From the NCBI GenBank assembly GCA_937858255.1, contig CALLZQ010000872.1, positions 1-5,438 on the forward strand: a stretch of DNA of 5,438 bases, written 5' to 3'. The DNA comes from an uncultured Tabrizicola sp. (lineage in GTDB: Bacteria > Pseudomonadota > Alphaproteobacteria > Rhodobacterales > Rhodobacteraceae). The notes beneath the pieces were generated by a model. That model was given only the letters and a program-made list of their open reading frames with translations, searched no databases and had not been told where the DNA came from. Below, piece by piece: positions 1 through 5,438 of this stretch. The translations under genes and the position numbers were made by a program. Position 1 is the stretch's first letter, and each line of letters starts with the position of its first letter.

Positions 1-473
1 AGTTCTGGTACTTTTTCTGTGGCCTCGCCCTGATCCTTGGCGCCTGGCTGGCGCTGAACCTGCGCGACAGCGCCACGGGCCGGGCGCTGCGGGCCCTGCA
101 CGGCTCGGAAATCGCCGCCAAGACAGTCGGGATGGATGTGGCAAGGCTGAAACTCGGCGCCTTTGTCATCTCGGCGGTCTATGCCTCGGTCGCGGGTTCG
201 CTGCTGGCCTTGCAGAACAAGTTCATCACGCCGGATGTCGCGGGCTTCATGCATTCGGTCGAGATGGTGACGATGGCCGTTCTGGGCGGGGTCAGCTCGG
301 TCGCGGGGGCGATCTTTGGCGCGGCGGTGCTGACGCTGTTGCCGCAGGTGCTGACCGTCTTTGCCGAATACGAACAACTGGCCCTCGGCGCCATCATGGT
401 GCTGGTGATGATCTTTCTGCGCGAAGGCGTCGTCCCGTCGATCCTGCGCAAGTTGCGGGGGAGGGGCGAATGA
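1..473 (+). CDS. livM: LivM-type ABC importer permease, C-terminal part (5' end outside window)
   Basis: Inner-membrane permease subunit of a branched-chain amino acid/carboxylate ABC importer (HAAT family, LivHMGF-type). The frame is open from base 3 and gives 156 residues before TGA at 471-473; the N-terminal half is outside the window. Visible features are a hydrophobic helix at residues 4-20, then the cytoplasmic coupling segment typical of LivM (GRALRAL at 27-33, SEIAAKTVGMDVARLKL at 35-51) that contacts the ATPases. Further hydrophobic stretches follow at about 53-72, 92-122 and 129-144, including the family-typical VLGGVSS. The ATG at 132 is internal, not a start, because the coupling motif begins upstream of it. 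The stop overlaps the livG start by 4 bp (ATGA), which implies translational coupling. The family call is firm. The substrate is not: Liv-type systems also carry aromatic acids, dicarboxylates, amides and urea. Confidence 0.93.
   Translation, partial: FWYFFCGLALILGAWLALNLRDSATGRALRALHGSEIAAKTVGMDVARLKLGAFVISAVYASVAGSLLALQNKFITPDVAGFMHSVEMVTMAVLGGVSSVAGAIFGAAVLTLLPQVLTVFAEYEQLALGAIMVLVMIFLREGVVPSILRKLRGRGE
457..466 (+). promoter_or_regulatory. Strong ribosome binding site of livG
   Basis: A purine run GGGGGAGGGG contains the Shine-Dalgarno core GGAGG (460-464), five bases before the ATG at 470. It lies inside the last codons of livM and supports both the livG start and coupled translation of the two genes. 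Confidence 0.75.
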
Positions 474-1240
474 ACCTGCTGTCGATCGAGGGGCTGGGCA
501 TCAGCTTTGGCGGTCTGAAGGCCGTGAACGATGTCTCTTTCGGGGTGAAACCGGGTGAGATCGTTTCGGTCATCGGGCCGAACGGGGCGGGAAAGACCAC
601 GCTTTTCAACATGATATCGGGCGTTTATCAGCCCGGCGCGGGCAAGGTCGTGCTGAATGGCGAGGAGGTGACGGCGATGTCGCCGCATCTGCTGGCCCGG
701 CGCGGGATGTGCCGGACCTTCCAGAACCTTCAGGTTTTTCAGTCGATGACGGTGCTGGAGAACACCATTGCCGGCTATCATCTGCAAGAAAGCGGTCATG
801 TGCTGTCCGATCTCTTGAACCTTCCCGCCGCGCGCCGGCGGGCCAGACTGGCCGAGGAGGGCGCGCGCGCGCTGCTGCGCCGCGTCGGCCTGGAGCGGGC
901 GGCAGAGCGTGAGGCGGGCAGCCTTTCCTATGGTTCGCTCAAACGGCTGGAGATTGCCCGCGCAATGGCCTTGCGGCCAAGGGTGCTGCTGCTGGATGAA
1001 CCCGCCGCGGGCTGCAACGCGGTGGAAACCGAAGAGATCGACCATCTGATCGCCGAAATTGCCGCCTCGGGTGTGGCGATCCTCTTGGTCGAACATGACA
1101 TGAAGATGGTGATGCGGATTTCCAACCATATTGTCGTTCTGGACCATGGCGAGAAGATCGCCGAGGGCGACCCTGCCTCGGTCAGCCGAAACCCTGCTGT
1201 CATCGCTGCCTATCTGGGGGCCGAAAATGCTGCTGGTTGA
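470..1240 (+). CDS. livG: LivG-type ABC transporter ATPase
   Basis: First of the two cytoplasmic ATPases that power the Liv importer; 256 residues, the normal length for LivG. Motifs in order: Walker A GPNGAGKTT (36-44), Q-loop glutamine in RTFQNLQVF (Q85), ABC signature region LSYGSLKRLEIARA (152-165), Walker B VLLLDEP (172-178), and the H-loop VEHDMK (H209). The LivG-specific insertion between the Q-loop and the signature is present. The C-terminal PAVIAAYLGAE matches the LivG ending. The start at 470 has a good ribosome binding site and overlaps livM by 4 bp. Two places differ from the usual pattern: LSYGS-LKR where LivG proteins normally have a glutamine- or arginine-rich segment such as GxQRR, and AAGCNAVET where AAGLNPxET is typical. 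All catalytic residues are present, so the protein should be active. Confidence 0.95.
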   Translation: MNLLSIEGLGISFGGLKAVNDVSFGVKPGEIVSVIGPNGAGKTTLFNMISGVYQPGAGKVVLNGEEVTAMSPHLLARRGMCRTFQNLQVFQSMTVLENTIAGYHLQESGHVLSDLLNLPAARRRARLAEEGARALLRRVGLERAAEREAGSLSYGSLKRLEIARAMALRPRVLLLDEPAAGCNAVETEEIDHLIAEIAASGVAILLVEHDMKMVMRISNHIVVLDHGEKIAEGDPASVSRNPAVIAAYLGAENAAG

Positions 1241-1928
1241 AGGTTTGCGCGCCCGCTATGGGCGGATCGAAGTGCTGCACGGGATCGACCTGACCGTGAA
1301 CTCGGGCGAGATCGTTACGGTGATCGGGGCGAATGGTGCGGGCAAAACCACATTGCTGCGCTGCCTTTCCGGGGTGCATCCGCTCGCTGGGGGGGCGGTC
1401 ACCTTTCGCGGAGAACCCCTTTCCGGTGTGCCGGCCTGGCGCCGCGTCGGGCGCGGGCTGGCACAATCGCCCGAAGGGCGGCAGATTTTTACCAATCTGA
1501 CGGTCGAGGAAAACCTGCGCCTCGGTGCCTATCTCTTTGCCGATGACCGGGTTGAAAAGGACATGCAGGATGCCTTTCAGATGTTCCCGATCCTGAAGGA
1601 AAAGCGCAATCTGGCCGCCGGAGGGCTGTCGGGGGGGCAGCAACAGATGCTGGCGATGGCGCGGGCGCTGATGGGGCGGCCGTCTTGCCTGCTGTTGGAA
1701 GAACCCTCGATGGGCCTTGCGCCGATTATCGTCGCAAAGATTTTCGATGTGGTCAGGGGATTGAAGGCGCTGGGGGTCACCGTGCTGTTGGTCGAGCAGA
1801 ATGCCTATGGCGCACTGAAAATCGCGGACAGGGGCTATGTCATGGAAACCGGGCGGATCACCATGGAAGGGCCGGCGCCGGAGTTGATTGCCGATCCCCG
1901 TATCCGCGAAGCCTATCTGGGGATCTGA
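1227..1928 (+). CDS. livF: LivF-type ABC transporter ATPase
   Basis: Second ATPase of the Liv importer; 233 residues, the usual LivF length. I chose ATG 1227 because it gives the family's standard N-terminus (MLLVEGLRARYGRIEVLHGI) and is preceded by GGGGG at 1216-1220. The frame stays open upstream to an ATG at 1131, but that stretch is livG read in another frame. The gene overlaps livG by 14 bp. Motifs: Walker A GANGAGKTT (34-42), the LivF-type SPEGRQIF (81-88) in place of a Q-loop glutamine, signature LSGGQQQML (134-142), Walker B CLLLEEPSMGLAP (154-166), and VEQN (189-192), where LivF normally has glutamine at the H-loop position. The odd point is E158, where nearly all ABC ATPases carry the magnesium-binding aspartate (LLLDEP). 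The codon is a clean GAA, so it is not explained by a frameshift. Confidence 0.95.
   Translation: MLLVEGLRARYGRIEVLHGIDLTVNSGEIVTVIGANGAGKTTLLRCLSGVHPLAGGAVTFRGEPLSGVPAWRRVGRGLAQSPEGRQIFTNLTVEENLRLGAYLFADDRVEKDMQDAFQMFPILKEKRNLAAGGLSGGQQQMLAMARALMGRPSCLLLEEPSMGLAPIIVAKIFDVVRGLKALGVTVLLVEQNAYGALKIADRGYVMETGRITMEGPAPELIADPRIREAYLGI
1919..1923 (+). promoter_or_regulatory. Ribosome binding site of the hydratase/dehydrogenase gene
   Basis: GGGGA sits six bases before the ATG at 1930, within the last codons of livF (whose stop is 1926-1928). It supports 1930 as the start over the in-frame ATG at 1888, which would lie deep inside livF and add 14 residues not expected in this family. Confidence 0.55.
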
Positions 1929-1929
1929 G

Positions 1930-3861
1930 ATGACCATCCGCATTGAACGCGACGGTGAGATTGCCATCGTCACCCTGGATAACCCTCCGGTGAATGCGCT
2001 GGGGCAGGCGCTGCGTCAGGGGCTGTGGCAGGCGGTCGAGACGGTCGAGGCGGATCGCGCTGTCCGGGCGGCAGTGCTGATCTGCGCCGGTCGCACCTTT
2101 ATCGCCGGCGCCGATGTGACCGAGTTCGGCAAGCCGCCGGTGCCGCCGCATCTGCCCGATCTGGTTGACCGGCTGGAAGGGGCGGCAAAGCCTTGGGTGG
2201 CGGCCATCCATGGTTCCGCCCTGGGCGGCGGGTTCGAGATTGCCATGGGTTGCCGCTTTCGGCTGGCGCTGGACAGTGCCGCGGTCGGTCTGCCCGAAGT
2301 CAGCCTGGGCATAGTGCCCGGCGCCTCGGGCACCGTTCGCACCCCGCGGCTTGCGGGCATCGAGGCGGCGGTCGAGCTTGTGACCTCGGGCCGGCCGGTC
2401 AAGGCCGCGCGGGCGCTGTCGATGGGTCTGATCGACGCTGTTGTCACAAAAGATCTGCGTGCGGAGGCCGGGGCTTTCGCCCGGAGGGCCCTGACCCACC
2501 CCCTCCCACCGCCGGTGTCGGCCCGCCCCGTATCTTCCCCCGGGCCAGCCTGGTGGGAGGCACAGCAAAAGGCCATTGCCAAGCGCGCCAGGGGCGAGGT
2601 CGCGCCGCTTCGTGCCCTGGACTGTCTGCGCATCGCGGCGGAAAAGCCCTTTGCCGAGGCGATGGCCCATGAACGCGCGACCTTCCTTGCGCTTCGCGCC
2701 TCGGATCAGGCGGCCGCCTTGCGCCATATCTTCTTTGCCGAGCGTGCCGCTCCCCGGCCCGCACATCTGGCAGGGATCAGCCCGGGCGAAATCCGCTCGG
2801 CCGCTGTGATCGGGGGCGGCACCATGGGGGCGGGCATTGCCGCCACCCTGCGCGACGCGGGCCTGCCGGTGGTGCTGATCGAGCGGGATGATGAGGCCAC
2901 GGCGCGGGGTCTCTCGACCCTGGGCAAAATCTTTGACGGTGCGGTGGCGCGGGGCAAGCTGACCGACGCTCAGGCGCAGGCCCGGCTGGCGGGCGTGACC
3001 GCGGGCTGCGACTATGGCCTGCTTGCCGATTGCGATCTGGTGATCGAAGCGGTTTTTGAAGATATTGCAGTCAAGCGCGCGGTTTTCGCCCGGCTGGCGC
3101 AGGTCTGCCGCCCCGATGCGATCCTTGCGACCAATACCTCATATCTCGATCCGCGACGGATTGCCGAGGGGCTACCCCATCCCGAGCGTTTTATCGGCCT
3201 GCATTTCTTCAGCCCGGCCAATGTGATGAAACTGCTGGAAATCGTGCCGATTGCCGCGACTTCCCCCCGGACTCTTGCCACCGGTTTCGCTCTGGCGCGC
3301 AGCCTGGGGAAAATACCCGTTCAAGCGGGGATCTGCGAGGGGTTCATCGGCAATCGCATCCTCAAGCGCTATCGTGCCGAGGCGGAAAATCTGGTACGTC
3401 AGGGCACGCCGATCGCGGCCATTGATGCGGCCATGCGCGGCTATGGTTTTGCCATGGGCCCGTTCGAGGCACAGGACCTGGGCGGTCTCGATATCGCCTA
3501 TCTTCAGCGCGAAGGGGCCCGGGCGCTGGGGCAGCGCGTGCCGGACACCCTGGGCGATCTCTTGGTCGGCGCGGGGCGCAAGGGGCAAAAGACCGGCGGC
3601 GGGTGGTATGATTATGCCCCCGGCGAGCGGACGCCAACCCCCTCGGCCACCGTGGCCAGCCTGCTGGCCCCGGTCATTTCCGGGGGTGCTGGCATGGCTG
3701 TCGGGGACATCGCCCCTCATCTTGTGGCAGCGATGGCCGCCGAGGGGCGCAGCATTCTGGCCGAGGGTATTGCGCTTTCCGCCGCTGATATCGATCTGGT
3801 CGAGGTGCATGGCTATGGCTTTCCACGCTGGCGCGGCGGGCCGATGTTTGCCACCGCATAG
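1930..3861 (+). CDS. Bifunctional enoyl-CoA hydratase / 3-hydroxyacyl-CoA dehydrogenase (FadJ/FadB-like), C-terminally truncated
   Basis: Cytoplasmic beta-oxidation enzyme: hydrates a 2-enoyl-CoA, then oxidises the 3-hydroxyacyl-CoA with NAD+. It has 643 residues from ATG 1930. The crotonase domain spans about 1-185, with oxyanion-hole segments GRTFIAGADVTEF (54-66) and SALGGGFE (96-103). E103 and E123 (in LPEV) match the two catalytic glutamates of E. coli FadB by motif and by their 20-residue spacing. A proline-rich linker (about 188-208) leads to the dehydrogenase: NAD-binding GGGTMG (295-300), acidic E318 at the end of the second strand, TNTSYL (401-406), catalytic H425 in GLHFFSPAN paired with E437, and GFIGNRIL (471-478). 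The first C-terminal dehydrogenase domain is complete to about 565. The second stops at GGPMF-ATA, where relatives usually continue for roughly 45-60 residues; the stop lies in a 16-bp tandem repeat. The gene starts 1 bp after livF, so it is in the same operon. Its acyl-CoA substrate is unknown. Whether the shortened enzyme is stable or active is open. Confidence 0.92.
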   Translation: MTIRIERDGEIAIVTLDNPPVNALGQALRQGLWQAVETVEADRAVRAAVLICAGRTFIAGADVTEFGKPPVPPHLPDLVDRLEGAAKPWVAAIHGSALGGGFEIAMGCRFRLALDSAAVGLPEVSLGIVPGASGTVRTPRLAGIEAAVELVTSGRPVKAARALSMGLIDAVVTKDLRAEAGAFARRALTHPLPPPVSARPVSSPGPAWWEAQQKAIAKRARGEVAPLRALDCLRIAAEKPFAEAMAHERATFLALRASDQAAALRHIFFAERAAPRPAHLAGISPGEIRSAAVIGGGTMGAGIAATLRDAGLPVVLIERDDEATARGLSTLGKIFDGAVARGKLTDAQAQARLAGVTAGCDYGLLADCDLVIEAVFEDIAVKRAVFARLAQVCRPDAILATNTSYLDPRRIAEGLPHPERFIGLHFFSPANVMKLLEIVPIAATSPRTLATGFALARSLGKIPVQAGICEGFIGNRILKRYRAEAENLVRQGTPIAAIDAAMRGYGFAMGPFEAQDLGGLDIAYLQREGARALGQRVPDTLGDLLVGAGRKGQKTGGGWYDYAPGERTPTPSATVASLLAPVISGGAGMAVGDIAPHLVAAMAAEGRSILAEGIALSAADIDLVEVHGYGFPRWRGGPMFATA

Positions 3862-3913
3862 GCCCGCCACCGCACAGGCCCGCCACCGCACAGGCCCGCC
3901 ACCGCATAGGCCC
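3850..3913 (+). repeat. Four tandem copies of a 16-bp repeat at the 3' end of the hydratase/dehydrogenase gene
   Basis: Direct tandem array of unit GCCACCGCAYAGGCCC at 3850-3865, 3866-3881, 3882-3897 and 3898-3913. The copies are identical except at unit position 10: T in units 1 and 4, C in units 2 and 3. There are no spacers. The T variant creates TAG; in unit 1 this is the stop codon of the upstream gene (3859-3861). Because 16 is not a multiple of 3 the frame rotates from unit to unit, and unit 4 returns to the gene's frame, with a second in-frame TAG at 3907-3909. Such perfect short repeats typically arise by replication slippage and vary in copy number. Confidence 0.97.
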
Positions 3914-3948
3914 CCGCCGGTTACGCCCAAGGCGTCGCGGGCGGGGGC
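3910..3948. terminator. GC-rich hairpin between convergent genes, probable bidirectional terminator
   Basis: Perfect 9-bp inverted repeat GCCCCCGCC (3910-3918) / GGCGGGGGC (3940-3948). Within its loop is a second perfect 5-bp stem, ACGCC (3923-3927) / GGCGT (3931-3935), closed by CAA. The two stems stack across a small internal loop (GGTT opposite CGCG... at 3936-3939 CGCG). It lies in the 98-bp gap between two convergent genes, 48 bp after one stop and 11 bp after the other, the expected place for a shared terminator. There is no T-run on either strand, so it is not a textbook intrinsic terminator; it may act with Rho or as an mRNA 3'-end stabiliser. Its left arm shares four bases with the last repeat unit. 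Confidence 0.65.
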
Positions 3949-3959
3949 GAAGGCGAAAC

Positions 3960-5438
3960 CTACCCACGCAGGGCGGCGCGCGACCCCGAGGACAGTTCCA
4001 GCACCGATTGCGCCAGTGCCTGCCGATCCAGCCCGAAATGGCGTTGCAGATCGCCAATCGTGCCGGTCTGGCCGAAATGTTCGACGCCATGCGACATGGT
4101 CTTGTGGCCCCCGACCGACCCCAGCCAGGCAAGGGTGGCGGGATGGCCGTCGATGGCTGTGACGATCAGGCAGTCGCGCGGCAGGCCGAGGAACAGCGTC
4201 TCGATATGGCTGCGGGCGGCGCGGTTGCCGCGGGCGCGGGCACGTTGTGCCGCCGTCCAGCCGGCATTCAGCCGGTCGGCCGATGTGACGGCCAGAACCC
4301 CGACATCGCGGCGGTGTTCGCCGATGATGCCGGCCGCCGCGATGGCCTCGGGGGCAATCGCGCCCTGATAGGCGATCACCACATCGCAATTCGGCCCCGG
4401 CTTGCGCAGCCAGTAGGCCCCGTCGATAGCGCCTTGGCGAAAGGCATCGTCATGGCGCTTGCCGGGTTGCTCCAGCGGGTTCGTGGTCAGCCGCAAATAG
4501 ACCGAGCCGCCGGTTTCATCGCGCAGCCAGGTGCGTTCGTCGGGATCACCGTCGCCATCCCTTTGCAGATAGTCAAAGGCCCATTCCATGATCACCGCCA
4601 GCTCGTCGGCAAAGGCCGGTTCAAAAGCCGCGAGCCCATCCTGCGACATGCCGGTCAGGGGGGTGCCGATGGATTGGTGCGCCCCGCCTTCGGGTGCCAG
4701 CGTCACGCCAGAGGGTGTGCCGACGATTATGAAGCGCGCATCCTGGTAACAGGCATAGTTCAGCGCATCCAGACCGCGATGCACAAAGGGGTCATAGACC
4801 GTGCCAATGGGAAACAGCCGCTTGCCGAACAGGCTGTGCGACAGGCCCGCCGCCGCCAAGAGCAGGAACAGGTTCATTTCGGCGATGCCCAGCTCGATAT
4901 GCTGGCCTTCGGGGGCAAACTCCCATTTCGCGGTCGAGGGAATCCGATGCTCGATAAAGGCATCTCCCTGCGGCTGGCGGGCGAATAATTTGCGCCGGTT
5001 CACCCAAGGGCCAAGGTTGGTGGTGCCGGTCACATCGGGCGAGGTGGTGACAATCCGCGCGGCCAGCGGGCTGTCGCCTTTGGACAGGTCGTCGAGGATC
5101 TTGCCAAAGGCCGCCTGGGTGGAAATTTCGCGGTCGGTGTCGATGGCAATCGCCGGCACCCCAATGCGGGCATCGTGATAGCGGCGGCGGCCCCTGGCGA
5201 AGAAAGGGACGCGCGAAAGAAAGTCTCGCAGCTTTGCCTCATCGGGAACGGCGGCGAAGGGTTCCCATTCTTGTCCTTTCGCGATCCCCATATGCGCCTG
5301 CCAGGCCGCAAACTGCGTGGGGTTCATCAGCCCGCCATGATTGTCCTTGTGGCCCGCAATCGGCGTGCCCCACCCCTTGATCGTATAGGCGAGGAAACAG
5401 GTCGGCCTGTCGTGGGTGGCGGCGTCAAAAGACTCGGC
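3960..5438 (-). CDS. AceE-like homodimeric 2-oxoacid dehydrogenase E1 / transketolase-family enzyme, C-terminal part (5' end outside window)
   Basis: Thiamine-diphosphate enzyme of the group that includes E. coli pyruvate dehydrogenase AceE and the MdeB 2-oxobutyrate dehydrogenase E1. The frame is open from the window edge (5438) to TAG at 3962-3960, giving 492 residues; the N-terminal domain with the expected diphosphate/Mg site is missing from view. ATG 5327 is internal, since family sequence continues upstream (AYTIKGWGTPIAGHKDNHGG, visible residues 17-36). H34 there may match the active-site-loop histidine of AceE (H407). REISTQAAFGKIL (from 103) is very close to AceE. E187 in ELGIAEMN is the candidate glutamate that activates the cofactor's N1'. 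APEGGAHQS (248-256) resembles the EDGPTHQP segment of transketolase. The C-terminal domain (from about 345) ends with FGQTGTIGDLQRHFGLD (455-471), equivalent to the AceE ending. No lipoyl domain, E2 or E3 gene is visible. Substrate is unassigned: pyruvate, 2-oxobutyrate or a branched 2-oxoacid are all possible. Confidence 0.85.
   Translation of the reverse strand, partial: AESFDAATHDRPTCFLAYTIKGWGTPIAGHKDNHGGLMNPTQFAAWQAHMGIAKGQEWEPFAAVPDEAKLRDFLSRVPFFARGRRRYHDARIGVPAIAIDTDREISTQAAFGKILDDLSKGDSPLAARIVTTSPDVTGTTNLGPWVNRRKLFARQPQGDAFIEHRIPSTAKWEFAPEGQHIELGIAEMNLFLLLAAAGLSHSLFGKRLFPIGTVYDPFVHRGLDALNYACYQDARFIIVGTPSGVTLAPEGGAHQSIGTPLTGMSQDGLAAFEPAFADELAVIMEWAFDYLQRDGDGDPDERTWLRDETGGSVYLRLTTNPLEQPGKRHDDAFRQGAIDGAYWLRKPGPNCDVVIAYQGAIAPEAIAAAGIIGEHRRDVGVLAVTSADRLNAGWTAAQRARARGNRAARSHIETLFLGLPRDCLIVTAIDGHPATLAWLGSVGGHKTMSHGVEHFGQTGTIGDLQRHFGLDRQALAQSVLELSSGSRAALRG

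Noticed and set aside
1131..1226. Upstream ATG extending livF by 32 residues
   Set aside because: The added residues come from livG read in another frame and do not fit the LivF N-terminus; ATG 1227 does.
1389..1637. Two runs of seven G in livF (1389-1395 and 1631-1637) as possible phase-variable tracts
   Set aside because: Both encode conserved glycine codons in frame, the gene is intact, and runs of this length are expected in GC-rich genomes.
1888..1929. Upstream ATG extending the hydratase/dehydrogenase by 14 residues
   Set aside because: It lies inside the end of livF; ATG 1930 has a ribosome binding site and gives the normal crotonase N-terminus.
1858..2766. Long open frame of 302 codons on the - strand opposite the hydratase/dehydrogenase gene
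   Set aside because: It lies fully antisense to a gene with clear family motifs, has a biased arginine/glycine/proline-rich composition and no recognisable domain; this is typical of shadow frames in GC-rich DNA.
3850..3913. Possible CRISPR array
   Set aside because: The repeats are 16 bp and directly adjacent with no spacers, and no cas gene is present, so this is a simple tandem repeat.
3172..4389. Long open frame of 405 codons on the - strand crossing the gap between the convergent genes
   Set aside because: It runs antisense to one real gene, through the repeat array, and out of frame within the other; no family similarity and low-complexity arginine/glycine-rich composition.
4008..4988. 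Open frame of 326 codons on the + strand opposite the AceE-like gene
   Set aside because: It is antisense to a well-supported ThDP enzyme and shows no motif of its own.

Overview
The window looks like a piece of a GC-rich alphaproteobacterial chromosome. The gene content and style (a Liv-type ABC transporter joined to acyl-CoA genes, tightly overlapping reading frames, strong G/C at third positions) suggest something like the Rhodobacteraceae. That placement is inference from style, with no marker gene to confirm it. I see no RNA gene, insertion sequence, CRISPR array or phage gene.

Left part (1-3861, + strand): a compact operon entered in mid-gene. It holds the 3' end of livM (a membrane permease subunit of the branched-chain amino acid/carboxylate ABC importer), then livG and livF (the two ATPases), then a FadJ/FadB-like enzyme with an enoyl-CoA hydratase domain followed by a 3-hydroxyacyl-CoA dehydrogenase domain. 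The genes overlap by 4 bp (livM/livG) and 14 bp (livG/livF) or are 1 bp apart (livF/hydratase-dehydrogenase), so they are almost certainly co-transcribed. A likely reading is import of a carboxylic or amino acid followed by its breakdown as a CoA thioester; the substrate cannot be read from the sequence.

Middle (3850-3959): the hydratase-dehydrogenase stops early, inside the first unit of a 16-bp tandem repeat present four times. About 45-60 residues expected at the C-terminus of this family are absent. The repeat runs directly into a perfect GC-rich hairpin, probably a terminator shared by the two convergent transcription units.

Right part (3960-5438, - strand): the C-terminal 492 residues of a thiamine-diphosphate enzyme of the AceE / homodimeric 2-oxoacid dehydrogenase E1 group (often annotated as transketolase). 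Its N-terminus lies beyond the window. It converges on the liv operon; a shared catabolic role (for example oxidation of a 2-oxoacid made from an imported amino acid) is possible but unproven.

I did not find a clearly new system. The points most worth a second look are the repeat-associated truncation, the aspartate-to-glutamate change in the LivF Walker B motif, and the unassigned substrate of the E1-like enzyme.
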